Position numbers and translations under genes: made by a program. 64,000 nt of DNA from assembly GCF_932526225.1 (NCBI RefSeq), contig NC_064038.1, positions 4,588,001 through 4,652,000 of the forward strand, written 5' to 3'. Origin of the DNA: Nematostella vectensis (taxonomy: Eukaryota > Cnidaria > Anthozoa > Actiniaria > Edwardsiidae). The notes under the pieces were generated by a model that had not been told where the DNA came from, did not search any database, and was given only the letters and a program-made list of their open reading frames with translations. Below are positions 25,301-37,000 of this stretch, piece by piece (position 1 is the first letter of the stretch; every line of letters begins with the position of its first letter).

Positions 25301-28300
25301 ACAAAGACCGCAGGCTCCCAAACGTTACCGAGTCATACAAGAAGTCCATTCCCATCGGTTCATTCGAACGAGTAAACGAGATTTTTTTTTCAATCAAATA
25401 TTGTCAAAAAGGTGTCAGATTAATTTATGGGTGGCTATTGCCCGCACATATACGGTTGTAATTTCAATTGTAAAAAATAACAAAGGAATGGTTATCGAGG
25501 GTCAAATACCCCTATAGTAAGTTTTCTACTTCCGTGCACGCCCCTTTTTCCACGCGACAAAATACACCCTCGAGAAAAAATAAAAAAGAACTGTGGCAAT
25601 AAAAACAACTTGCTGCCGAAAAATAGCGCTAAAAAAGTGAAGGTGCAGCAAAAACTATTGCACGAGAGATTATTCACGCTTGCCCTGTTACCATAGCAAG
25701 TTAAAAATTAATTTTACAAGTATAAGCCACGTTAGTAAAAACCTCAGACGGAGGTGACGGACGGATCACGTGCAGTTTGAGAGATTCCGGTGTCTTTGTA
25801 TCGTCTTGCCTTTTGGCACGTGTTAATTTCTGTGAGAAATTTTGAATTCTAGTATATGATTATTTGAAACAATCTTAATTTTTTTGGCTTTTTTGCGTGT
25901 CACCACCTTTCAGAGATATAATATATAATATATAAATTTTATTATGAATTTAAATCTAACTTAATTAATTTTACATGTAAGTGTAATTTTACATGTAACT
26001 GAATGAAAACTGTTGTTATTTCAACGCGAAATCATGTTAAGTTCTTGTTGACTATTCTTTTTTAGATTTTGTCTGCCTCCGGATTAAAAATCATTCAGCT
26101 GGGTTTGACCTTTGACAGTACAAGCTTGCTACTAGCCACACGAATTATCCCACTTCGCGTCGTGGTGAATCGCCGAGAATACGAGATTCTCCTTGTCTTC
26201 GGGAAAGATTGAGATATCTTAAAACAAATGTATCAGAAATCAAATGAAGCCGCTTTCCATGTTTATACATCTACAGTCTGATGGTAAATCTAGCCGCACA
26301 ACATTCTAGAAAATGTAGTTTATTTAGAACATTTAAGTGAGGAAAAAATAGCAAATGATCCCCCCCCCCCCAAATAACATCACCAACAGCACATAAAGGA
26401 TGTCCGTACTGATGACAACTTGTAAAGATTCAGATACAAGGACACACAATGCTGGGGAATGGGACAAATCATTAACTTCTTTTTCTATCGCGGACTTCCG
26501 CTTCAACATATCTCACGCGTGAATTAGAAAATATGTCACGATGACAAAGACGGGAAAGGAACGAGTTCCGGTTTAGAATCCTAACGGAAACAAACACTCT
26601 GAAGCGGAAATCAGTACAGAGCGCAACGGACACAGACTACCGGCGTAAGCTAAAAGAAAACACCAACAATAAATTCCTTGCCTTTCACTGCATAAAATAA
26701 AAATAACCCCTGAAGCGCATAGCAGCGTGACAGAAACATAATTCGTTGCGTGACAAATAACTACTATTGCGTGACTAAATCTTTCAAATTTGTTTTGAGG
26801 TCGTAGTTGTGGGAGCTCACCCAAGGATTGTCACTCGACACATCTATACATTCATTACTGTAGGATGACTCAGTGAATACAGTCAAGTTTGTTGAGCCGG
26901 TCCGAGTCATTAATGTTTTTTTTTATGAATTGATCTTTGAAACCAGAGCACTTGTGAACTGTCAGGACGCGATCAAGGTCTATTTTGATGATGGCTTGTG
27001 GCTGTCCACTCAGTAGACAGAAACTCTAGACGAATATTGTGCAACTGCACGGAACGCGTATCTCGCTCGGACCGGAAAACATTATTATGATTATTAAAAC
27101 TTTCCAAGTAGTCCGATGCAAATATTCCCTGAGGTCTCAAAATGTCAAATCAAATTTAGGCAATGGAGCGAGGAGTAACAATATTGGGAATTCGTCTGGT
27201 CAGAAGGTTAAATATGATGCTTCACGGGTCCTAAGTAAACCAGACGAATGTCTGGAGAAGTTTTAGTTGAGCTGGTATCTTAACTGAAACTATAATCTAG
27301 GTATTTGAATCAAACGACTTCTTGACAATACTGCTTCGCTTTCCGTGACAAAAGAACAATGATCAAATAGAAGCATCCCCTAAACAAGCTGCATTTGTCT
27401 ACTCTATTCATGAGAGGTAATAAGATATGTGTTAGTCGCGCTTCCAGTCGGCGTGGTTTTCTCCCCTTATTTGCTCCTCCTGAGCCTGTAGCTCTACACA
27501 CAGAGCGATAACCCGTCTACCACATCATTATTAGCGGACGATTGCCACCTCTAGACAACGCTAACCTTTAAACGGGGATATAGAACGGCGTAAACAGGCA
27601 GAATAATGTGTCGCCCGGGACGGTCAAATTATGAACCGAAGTCTGGTAAATCCGTATGTAATAATCGCATGCTATGCAAGGCAAAGTTCCCACCGTGTTA
27701 TTATCACCAAGTTCCCAAACGTGGGTATTCAACGAGATCAGGAATCGACGACGCTGCGAGCCAAACGCGATAAAAGTTTAACATATCTCAACTAGAGTGT
27801 CAACAGTCGAGACTGGGTCAATTATTTTTCTGTATCCCGGGATGTTAAATGCTCTCAGCCATGTGTATCTTGTAAATAGCGAGAGAGCAAGGATTAAGGT
27901 TAGGGCTAAATCATTCTACAAACACCCCAAGATCCTTGAATACGCCGGTCCTGGACGAGGATGCTCTCTCGAAACTCTTGAACAGTAGTCTAACATTACA
28001 GATCGCAAGTAGAACGGAGAGCAAGTAAGGATGCTTTAAAACCGAGCTAGATATGTAGTTTAGTAGCAACGATAACTGTTCTTACCTGAGAATTTTCGAC
28101 TGCCCTGACTACTGTTGACCTCTTGCATACAGAGTTCACGACAGCAGAATCGTGTCGGTTCCCGCCCTCAGTTTCTTGTCTGGATGAGAACTCGGACCCG
28201 CGCACAGGAGATCACACGCCAAACGTGCGCTTCATGTTACACATCACTCAAACAACAAACTGACAGCTCGTACCAGTCTACACACGACACCGTGCTCACG

Positions 28301-30670
28301 TGGCCGTGCCGCGCGCTGGGATGGACTAAAAGAGATATTCCATCCGACATTCCTCCACGTACGAAAACTTATCTATCTAGCTCGTCTGGAACATATCTCA
28401 AGGCAAAAAAAAAAAAAAAAAGTAATTTCCCGCTGACTTTTTAATGACGTGTTTGGAGCTCGCCTTACGCCAAGGTCATGATTAATAACGTAACCTAGGC
28501 ATCATAGCGTTGGTTTCCATGGTAGCGCTAGTTTGTATTTACATCAATACGGGAGTTGCGCTAGGAGATCACGTGACTGTTTGGGTGGCAAACTAGCGCG
28601 CGCTTAGTCTTTTGGCTGCAAAATAACAACAAAAAAGCGCAGAGCGGCACTAGAGTCAGCATCTAGAAAGCGAGAACTCCATTGAGAGCACCTCATGCAT
28701 ATCTATCTTAGGCCCTGCAAAAACATACTTTCCATGAGCCGTATTCAATGCAAATGGAGACAAAAGAATGCATCTGGCTTATTTGTATTTATTTATTTGA
28801 TATGGCTCATTGAAAGTACGGCGTTTAAACTAGGCCTTACCGACGGATGTGTAATCGTGTGGTACATTCCAACGTGCACTCATGTGTACGGCGAAACTAG
28901 AAATCGGACTCGTCCATCTGTTCGAAGGTATCCTTAAGAGGACGCCAGAATATTTATAAATGGAAGAGTCAAAACTAAAAATGGCTTATCACAGCCATGT
29001 CATCCTGAACCCCAAGTGCCTCGCTCTTTTCTTGTTCCCTATGAAGTATACACCTAATCCATGTATCATGTATCGTAACCCGCAGTGGTTCATGGGTATA
29101 AACAAATAAGCAAATACGCCGTAAATTAAAAACTTGGCGCTAACTATAGGAAACTCTAGTATTTCTCATGCTCCTCTAAACATCCGCATGACTTTCCAGA
29201 AACGAGATTTTTGCTTTACTCATGATGCAATGCTAGTTACGGCACATGGATTCTCTAAGTGCAACCTAACTTCACAAAAAAAAAAATTAGGAAGAAAACC
29301 ACCAGACAGTTTATGTGTTCTGGTGTACGTCGGACTTTTAAAATGATCCGCGTCGACAGGTACTGGCCTGCCGAAATATTGTTCTAAAAAATCAAATCTG
29401 CGTTTTTAAGTCGACTTTTTCTTATTTTACTTATCTCAAAAATAGGTGTATACAGGGAAGCAAAAAGAGTTTTATTTTTCTTCTGCAACTGAAAAAAATC
29501 CTCTGAACTCAGGCTACTTGGTTAGTCACAAGAAGACAACGTCGCACGTATAGAACATTTTAAGGGAGCCAGTCTTTATTTATCGGGGGAGGGGGGTTGC
29601 TGACGAACACTCCGTAATTTTAATAATACAAGAGAGTAATAATGATAAATATACATATGAGGGTGTTTATCACAGCCAAAGTTTACCTTTTCTATCCCCT
29701 GTTAGATGTACGAGTCTAAAACGATTATCTCTTCGACTATATCTTTTTTCTCTCCTTTTTAACTCGTGAATGCTTGCAAAGCATTTACGAGTTATTGGAG
29801 GAAATTCTGTGTCACTCGATCGCCGGATCGTTGGATCGATCATCCGTAAACTTTTTGTGGTCTTTCTGTGCTTTCGCAACACAGCAATTTTTAGACCTTC
29901 CTGTAAACTCTCTGGGACCAACTTCCGGTTAAAGCTTAGTACTATAAAAAAGCCTTGTCATCGACCTGCGATCGCTCGTTCATTACGTGTTATAGCCGTA
30001 AAGTATATATAAGCTAGTTTTTACAGAAAAGTCTTCGATGTGGGTTGGGCGTGCGCATGCGCCTTCTTCACTGACGTCAATCGATCTTCTACGGTTCAGT
30101 CCAATTCAAGTTTTTAGTTTACAAAACAAGTAAAATGCTAGCAAAGCTATTAATTCTCCTTCTTCTAGTACTTGAAGATTCGCGTCTCCGTGTTTCCGCG
30201 TTATTTGTTTGAATTTGTGCTGAAAGAGTGATTTTGTGCTGAAAGAGCAGCCAAAGCTGCGACTTTTAATGTCAGAGAAACACGAAGAAAAAGCCTCTGT
30301 TAGCAGGGCCTTTCTTTGCAGGGTAATAAAAGAAAGCCTCTGTTTGCAGGTTAAGAAAAATAGTATGGACTTTCATAAGTTGTTTTTTCCATAATTCTTT
30401 TTTTATGAGTGCTAAATATCAAACAAAACTCGTTCAAACATGCTTATCCCCCCCCCCCCCCCCTTATTCATCAAGAAACAATCAATAACGATTTTGCGAA
30501 TTTCTATAACGTTGACATGCTTGAACTACATATGACTGTAGCTTGATTAATTATATCGGGTATATATCTGTTTCCGGAGAGAATAGGGCGAAATTTGACA
30601 TGCTAGCAAAAGCAGCCTGTTCGAACGGTGAGATACCAATTAGGATAAAAACTAATTTTACTCAGAGGTT
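22393..30670. other. Gene-poor spacer
   Basis: No exon with domain or family support is visible. The longest ORF (23154-23513, minus, 119 codons) has no recognisable motif. There is a short direct duplication of tgatgacccagcaattaacc near 25034 and 25058, a C-tract near 26358, an A-tract near 28405, a near-palindrome at 29760-29793 and a C-tract near 30447. Confidence 0.4.
28553..28632 (-). mobile_element. MITE fragment of the CACGTGA-ended family
   Basis: The stretch with gcgctaggagatcacgtgac and ggcaaactagcgcgcgctta is the reverse complement of 46105-46175, and its end matches the termini of the 33685-33898 element. Only one end is recognisable here. Confidence 0.6.
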
Positions 30671-30680
30671 ACTTCGGCAA

Positions 30681-30755
30681 TGCCTCGGTGGTATAGTGGT
30701 TCTGTCGCTTGTCTAAGACGTCAGAGACCGGAGGTTCGATCCCTAGTTGTGACGT
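30681..30755 (+). repeat. tRNA-derived sequence (SINE head or tRNA pseudogene)
   Basis: An A-box-like TGGTATAGTGG is followed about 33 bases later by a B-box GGTTCGATCC, the spacing of an RNA polymerase III internal promoter. The T-stem and acceptor stem pair poorly (ends GCCTCGG and GTTGTGA do not match), so a functional tRNA is unlikely. A T-rich stretch follows. A tRNA-derived SINE head is the best reading. Confidence 0.5.
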
Positions 30756-30759
30756 CTAA

Positions 30760-32340
30760 TTTTTTTACTTTTTATGATAATAATAGTTAATCAAACTGTT
30801 CTTGGTGTTTCATCACATAAAAAAAGGACATTGTTATGTACTCCCAGCATCTTGGATGTGTTCATCCTTTGTTCAAAATTCATCCTGTATATGTTTTATG
30901 CACACAAGAAAATAACTAGAAAAACAAATTTGCATTCATGAGTTGGCTCACAGAGCCCTTTGATTCTTGCTAAAAACGACAGCAAACAAACGCCTGACAA
31001 GCTAATGAAAAGATTCTAACCACTGCATTTGCAAACTGAATCACTGAAGACTATTAGGGACTCTCTCTTTACCTTTTCTCCATGAAAGAGTTTATTCATT
31101 TGAGAAAATTCTTTTTTTATTTGTTTGATATAGAAAATAATAAATCCAAAAGACAAAAGTTAGATAGGGTTAGTTGGTTGAGCGCGGTGATTTAAAACCG
31201 AAATGGTTAAATTTGAGAACTTCTAAAACGTTAACTTGTGACATTTAAAGCGAAAACCAGCGTTTATTAAATAAATATTTTGAATAAAAGTGAGATATTT
31301 TATATTTATAAATAATGTTTTTTATGTTTATAAACTTCATTTACTTACCACACACTCCCTTGTCCGAAAGGCATTAACCAAGGTGCGAAGTCAAATTCCC
31401 GTTGTAACCATCCCCATCCCTCGGGCTAATAATTAATGCCAATGACCTAATTGCTCCAGAAGTGTGTTTTACGCGTTCTTTTGAGTACGTTATCCTGCTG
31501 GGTTTAGAAGCGAGACACGAAGTCTGAACCTTTTTTATACAGAATGGGCGGAACCATTAATATGACAGCACCTTTATCACCGTCCTTTTTTTTGCCTCTC
31601 TGGCGAATTCGCCGCTGGAAATGAAGGGAAGAGGATTTGTGCCTCTGCTTTAATAAAAATTATGAAAAACAAACTCTAGTCTCAGGCTCGAGCCTCAATG
31701 CCAATTACAAATCGCAATTTTCAAGCCCGTTATGGATAACATGTCGAAGAAGACAAAAAATACGTAACAACTACCTATAAGACTGTGTCACTAATTCATC
31801 CACCCTACTGTACGTAGGGTCAGAAAACTATAAAGGCGTCACTAAGATATCTTGTAGTAAATGACGATCAAGTGGCAAACCGCTCACAATCATTATAGTC
31901 CATCGTTAGCTATTTATCGTTTTCAAACTATATCGCTATAATCGGGAAGCTACGAGACCTTGGAATAGTGCTAGTACATGCCCATAGCCCCAGGGGGGTT
32001 AGATAGTTGTGTGGGTGTGTTGAGGTAGGTGGTATTTGTCATTAGGGGCTGCCCATTCAATCCAATCTGCGAATGGTACCGAATCCGTCGCTTGGATAGC
32101 TACAAGCCGGCTCAGATACACGTCCAGAATCTCACCGTACGCATTCAAGCCGCTTGACACTTCATCCCGTCTCTTGCTTTGACGAACTAAGCGGCGTAAT
32201 CTATTAGAGTGGTCACCGACGGACTAGAGAAGTTCCGGACCATTTATTATAAGAGGGCAATCAAGAGGGCGTCATCGCTTAACTACTAATGCTGTCAGGC
32301 AAACGGCAGCTTTACCAACTTCCGCCACTGTAGGAGACTC
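30760..32340. other. Intergenic, upstream of the peptide gene
   Basis: No coding exon or repeat recognised. The last 300 bases are less AT-rich than the surroundings and may hold promoter-proximal control sites for the gene at 32438. Confidence 0.35.
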
Positions 32341-32345
32341 CCCAC

Positions 32346-32354
32346 TATATAAAA
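32346..32354 (+). promoter_or_regulatory. TATA box of the secreted peptide gene
   Basis: A good tatataaaa lies about 90 bp upstream of the ATG at 32438. This predicts transcription starting near 32376 and a 5' UTR of about 60 nt. Confidence 0.6.
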
Positions 32355-32437
32355 CCAAGGCACGGGTGTTAGCATTTACCTTCTTGCTGCAGAAATAGAA
32401 GCGATACGACTGGTAGACATACTAGAGAAGTAGAACA

Positions 32438-33063
32438 ATGAATCTTAGGCTTGACGTCACCTATCTCGTAGTGCTCTGCTTTTGTCTACTGATGCCTTCC
32501 TGCATGGCGTCGGTGCCCGTTCCGGGAAATCCTTACGGAAAAAGGACGGACATGGAGGTAGGGATTCACATTCACTTCTAAGTTTTGAGTCAAGGATGGT
32601 ACAATATGTTTGAGTATTACGTACAGGTAGTTCGCTTACGTACAGAGCCGTGCGTAGTCCTGAAAACGTGAACAATTTTTGAGCACAGAGTGCTCGGGCA
32701 ACATTAAGGCTTCTGTGTTTGTTTGCTTGGGGATTTGATTATCTAACATCAACCCTCTAGGATCAAATCACCTTAAATTAATTTAATCGCTGGAACGCCG
32801 TTTTTGTTCTATAGTTAAAGGAAAGAACCAACGCCACTTTTTCCAACAGCCCGTCTCTCAGTCGTATCGATTTTATATTTTGGAAATTTTTATTCTGATT
32901 GTGTCTTTTTACTTCTCTATTCTATAAGAGTCCTTACGAAATGGGTAACCTGCCCTGCACCAAAGTCCCCAAGATGCGACAAAGAATCGACTGTCTCAAA
33001 AGAATTTCCAGGCATTCTCCAGGATTCTACCGATCCTATCGCCCAACTGATAGCAACTGTTAA
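32438..33063 (+). CDS. Small secreted peptide precursor, two exons, possible neuropeptide/hormone
   Basis: Exon 1 is 32438-32557 and exon 2 is 32929-33063. Both junctions are phase 0, with a strong polypyrimidine tract before the acceptor, and the product has 84 residues. Residues 1 to about 24 form a typical signal peptide with a hydrophobic core (YLVVLCFCLLMPSCMA). Just after it comes SVPVPGNPYGKR. A Gly followed by Lys-Arg is the classic site for dibasic cleavage and C-terminal amidation, so a short peptide ending in Pro-Tyr-amide could be released. The remainder holds three Cys (NLPC, DC, SNC), a further Lys-Arg (CLKR) and a Tyr/Arg-rich tail (GFYRSYRP). I do not recognise the family. A good TATA box lies upstream, and an aataaa at 33498 could end the transcript. 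It is convergent with the HTATIP2-like gene. Confidence 0.72.
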
Positions 33064-33497
33064 AGCAGAAAATACCAAACCTTGATAAGCATAGCCTAAA
33101 GACTGAGGAAAATTTTTTAAATTTTAGAAAACACTTCCGGTTTGACTCTTAAGTGACATTTTGTGGCTCCTATGGCACGTGGATTTTGCGTTACACATTC
33201 GTGTCCCTTTAAATGCAGGTCTGTATCTGCGAAAACTTGCACACACCCCTCTCTATCCCCGAAATGTATGAATGCTATTAGCACAAATCCGTGATAATCA
33301 CTCCAGGATCTGTAAAGGTGATGTGATAAACAATCTGATAGAAATGACTGGTCACAGTATCGCGTGGATTCCAGATAGACTCAACATGTACACACAGGAA
33401 AACACACAGGAAAACCTGTTCTCTCAAATTTGCCACTTAAAATAACCAATACATGTGCCGATTGTTATATAGTGATAAGTGCATTAAATGTACATTG

Positions 33498-33503
33498 AAT
33501 AAA
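33498..33503 (+). terminator. Candidate polyadenylation signal aataaa
   Basis: A canonical hexamer lies about 435 nt after the peptide gene's stop codon. The match is suggestive only. Confidence 0.35.
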
Positions 33504-33684
33504 TGAAATACCTTGATCGTTGTATTGTTATATTATTATTATATTGTTGTTATGATGCCAATTTTGTTTATTCTAAAACAAATGTTCTCAAAGTTCTTGA
33601 TGATTTCGATATGTCAGTGAAGCAACCATCGAACTACAATTGTCAATAAATATTCTTCTTCATGTCCCTCTATCCGTCTGACAT

Positions 33685-33898
33685 GCACTAAGAAATCACG
33701 TGACTTTGGCAAAATCTCCCAGAAATGACTGCAGCAGTCACGCCAGAGCGACTAAAAAATAATATTTTAAATTAAAATAAACCCTTTCGGATGTTGAAAC
33801 CTTCTGACCGAGTTGGTTTTTTTGTTGTTGTTGTTGTTATTTCCCCGCCAAAAGCTGGAGCGAGTTTGCCACCCAAAAGTCACGTGATTTCTTAGCGC
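33685..33898. mobile_element. MITE, about 214 bp, inverted ends with aatcacgtgac
   Basis: The left end gcactaagaaatcacgtgac and the right end (reverse complement gcgctaagaaatcacgtgac) form inverted repeats of about 24 bp, extending with gaps (ttggcaaaatc / tggcaaactc). It lies between the convergent peptide and HTATIP2-like genes. Related ends occur near 28553 and 46175. Confidence 0.75.
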
Positions 33899-34020
33899 AA
33901 GTCGCCTATTCCCCGGTAAAATGCAAGTCACATTTTTGTGGTAATGTGCACTTTGAGAGCCTCCGCAAAGACTACTGGATTGTCTGATTACCAATCCATT
34001 TGCCATCAGTCCGTCCATTC

Positions 34021-37000
34021 TCACTTCTCCTCTGCCAGCTTATAAATGTCGCTGTTAAAAAGAGTCCTGGCTTGTGCAGAAGCACCCGTTGTCTGTTTAC
34101 TAGAGAAATGCCCCTCTACTTCAACCCTCATCGCCTTAGCAACTGTAGCAACTGGGATTGAGCTCACAAACCACGCTATAATATAACAAGTTCATGATCA
34201 GTCCGTAAACCAAACAAAATGTCTAAGAGTCATAGCAAGACTTTCTGTACAGTAGAGCCTAAGTAAACCTACGTGTAACCCATAACTGGCGAAACAAATT
34301 TGTTTTTACACATGACATGATATATGGAGGGCGGAGGGAGGGGGGCGTAAAATGACAGCGTAATTGGCCTTCTTTCATAGGGAATCTCAACAACAACATA
34401 AAACAACACAATTGTGACGATTATAAAAGTACAACAATATTACATACATTTTCACAGTTACAAAAAAGCTTCTGGAACCCATGTTACAACCATGTTACAG
34501 ATTGCAAAGCGTATTATGGGATAGCCAGGAAAAAATGAGAATGGCATTATTCCTCCCCCATAGTTTTTAGACCAAAGCCAATATGTGAACTCTGTGTCAA
34601 ACAAACCCAGAATAGCAGTATAAGCAATTTTGGAATCAATTTGATTAGCATTTAGCAGTATTTCATAAAATTATTTTCTCACCCGCCATTGATTGCAAAC
34701 CTGTGAGCACAAAACCCAATTATGACCCCATGGGGGGGGGGGTACATGCGCACCCCCTATGTATACACCTGAACTTACCATAAATTTTCTCAACAAATCG
34801 GGCTTTGTCCCCTCTGCTAAGAAGACCTGGTCTATAGATAGTTGTATGTGGGAACTGCAGTTTCTTCAAAGCTTCCTCAACCTTGCAAATAAAAACAGAA
34901 ACCAACAAAAATGGTATATCCAGTATGTCTAAACAGTGTGGAATATATTGCTTTGGGGAAGGGAAGGGGGGTGGGGAGGTGCCATTTTTTCTCTCATCTG
35001 TCCCTTTTACTTTGCTCATAGTCGCAAGAGCTCATGCTCCTGTGCTAGCCACAGCCTTGTGGTGATGGTGGTAAGGGGAGGGGGGCTAACAATCCTCACC
35101 TTTCCCTTGACCTCCGTGTAGAGAAGCATACTGTTGGGGTTGGCCCCATAACTTGAAACATACACCATTGATTTCACCTCACATTCCTTGGCCACATTAG
35201 CACAGTTCACAACATAGTCATAATCGATGTGACGAAAATTGTTCTGAAGAAAAAAGACAACCTTCTAAAAGACCCATTTGTTGACTGTGCTGCCACTCCG
35301 GATGGAGTGACTCTACCTTACTTATTTTATTTCATTTCTGGATTTTTAAACTTCCCTGAGCAAGTTATTTGGTTTACTTCATGTTATCAATAAATTAAAC
35401 ATACCATAACTCCCAGGGGCTTATACAGAAATTAAAAAAATAGGGGGTAGTCCAGATAAGCCGAACATCTGAAAATAGGCGGGGCCCCTTGGCCCACCCC
35501 TAGATCCGCCCCTGACTCCATTAGCAGTCATAATGATTTGCAGTCATGAGATATATTCATTTATTTATTTGACTTTGCCATAAACAACAACACAAAATCT
35601 AACAAAAACGAAACACAGGCCAGGGAGCCACTACAGACTGGGCCAATTACAGTTGTCCTATTTAAGAGATCCTTTAGATAATTTCTAATGTAAATTGTAG
35701 ATATTGTTCTTCTCTATTAACATAACAATAAACACAGCAATAGTTTGTTGTATTATGATTAACTATATGGCATAGATTTCCACCATTTGCTTATAGCTGA
35801 ATATTTTTAATGTAAAACTTCTGAGGCTATGTAGTGTAGCACTTTAAGGCAGTATCAATTGCAACTTGCGACACTTACCACTGAACCCACCTCATTTTTA
35901 GACACCGACTGCTACCCCTAACCCTTAACCCTAACCTTATTTAGACACCTACCGCTGACCCTGCCTGTTTTCGAGTTGACCCCAGAGTGCAAAAGAAGAC
36001 ATCTTTGTCTGTGAAGTACTGTCCCACAGTCTCTTTACTCAGGTTTTCAAAATCTGGTAATTTGAATAAAATTTCACAACAATACAAGTAAAACGCAAGC
36101 TCTGATTGGCAGAGAAGAGTGAGTGATTAGAGCACACCTGTATGAGGTCATTTGAGGTCACTCTACATTTGAGGTCACTCTACATTTGAGGTCACGGTAC
36201 ATTTGAGGTCACTGTACATTTGTGGTCACAGTACATTTGAGGTCACTGTACATTTGAGGTCACCGTACATTTGAGGTAACTGTAGATTCATAACAACTTC
36301 AAGCAGCTTACAGCCAAAAAGCTTGTATCTATATGATTTCCATGATGATACATAGAATAAAGGTACAACTTTGGTTATATGTTAAAATTAAATCTATACT
36401 GTTTGCATCACCATTAAACCATTTTTCAAAGCAAAAAATGGCTATACAGGGGCTGGGGTGACCCCCAGTATTCTAAAAAAAATATAAGATAATAAGTCGC
36501 TGTGCCCCCTCAGCTTTCTTGATGTTTCTGTACCAATCTTAAGATATAAGATATAAAGAGATATTAAGATATAAGATATAAATAAAGATATTTTAATGGA
36601 AACACCAAAGAATTAAAAATTTACTGTGAAAATATTTTTTTGCTGCATTTTAATTGTAACTTGTAAAATTAATGGTAGCAGTGAAGACTGAAGAACATCG
36701 TCATAATGCCTGGTGCACACTAGTGACATAACAACATTATAACATAGGTGAATGCACTCTTATGTTCATTATGTTCGACATAAGCCTGACATAACAACAT
36801 GGACATAAGACATAAGAGAAAAAACATGTTTTTTTATGCTATTATATCCAGGTTTTTATGTCAGGCTTAACATAAGAGTGCATGCGCCTATGCCGTTATG
36901 TTACTGGTGTGCACCAGGCATAACAAGGAATTACAACCTACCAGTTGCAATATCAGGGGGATCTCCCTTTTATTCCCTTTCCCCCTAGTCTAGATACTCA

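Noticed and set aside
28115..28444. 109-codon plus-strand ORF running into a poly-A tract
   Set aside because: It ends in an A-run-encoded polylysine and shows no motif. Probably chance.
35915..35940. Telomere-like ccctaaccc run in the HTATIP2-like intron
   Set aside because: Only about four imperfect units, too short to call an interstitial telomere.
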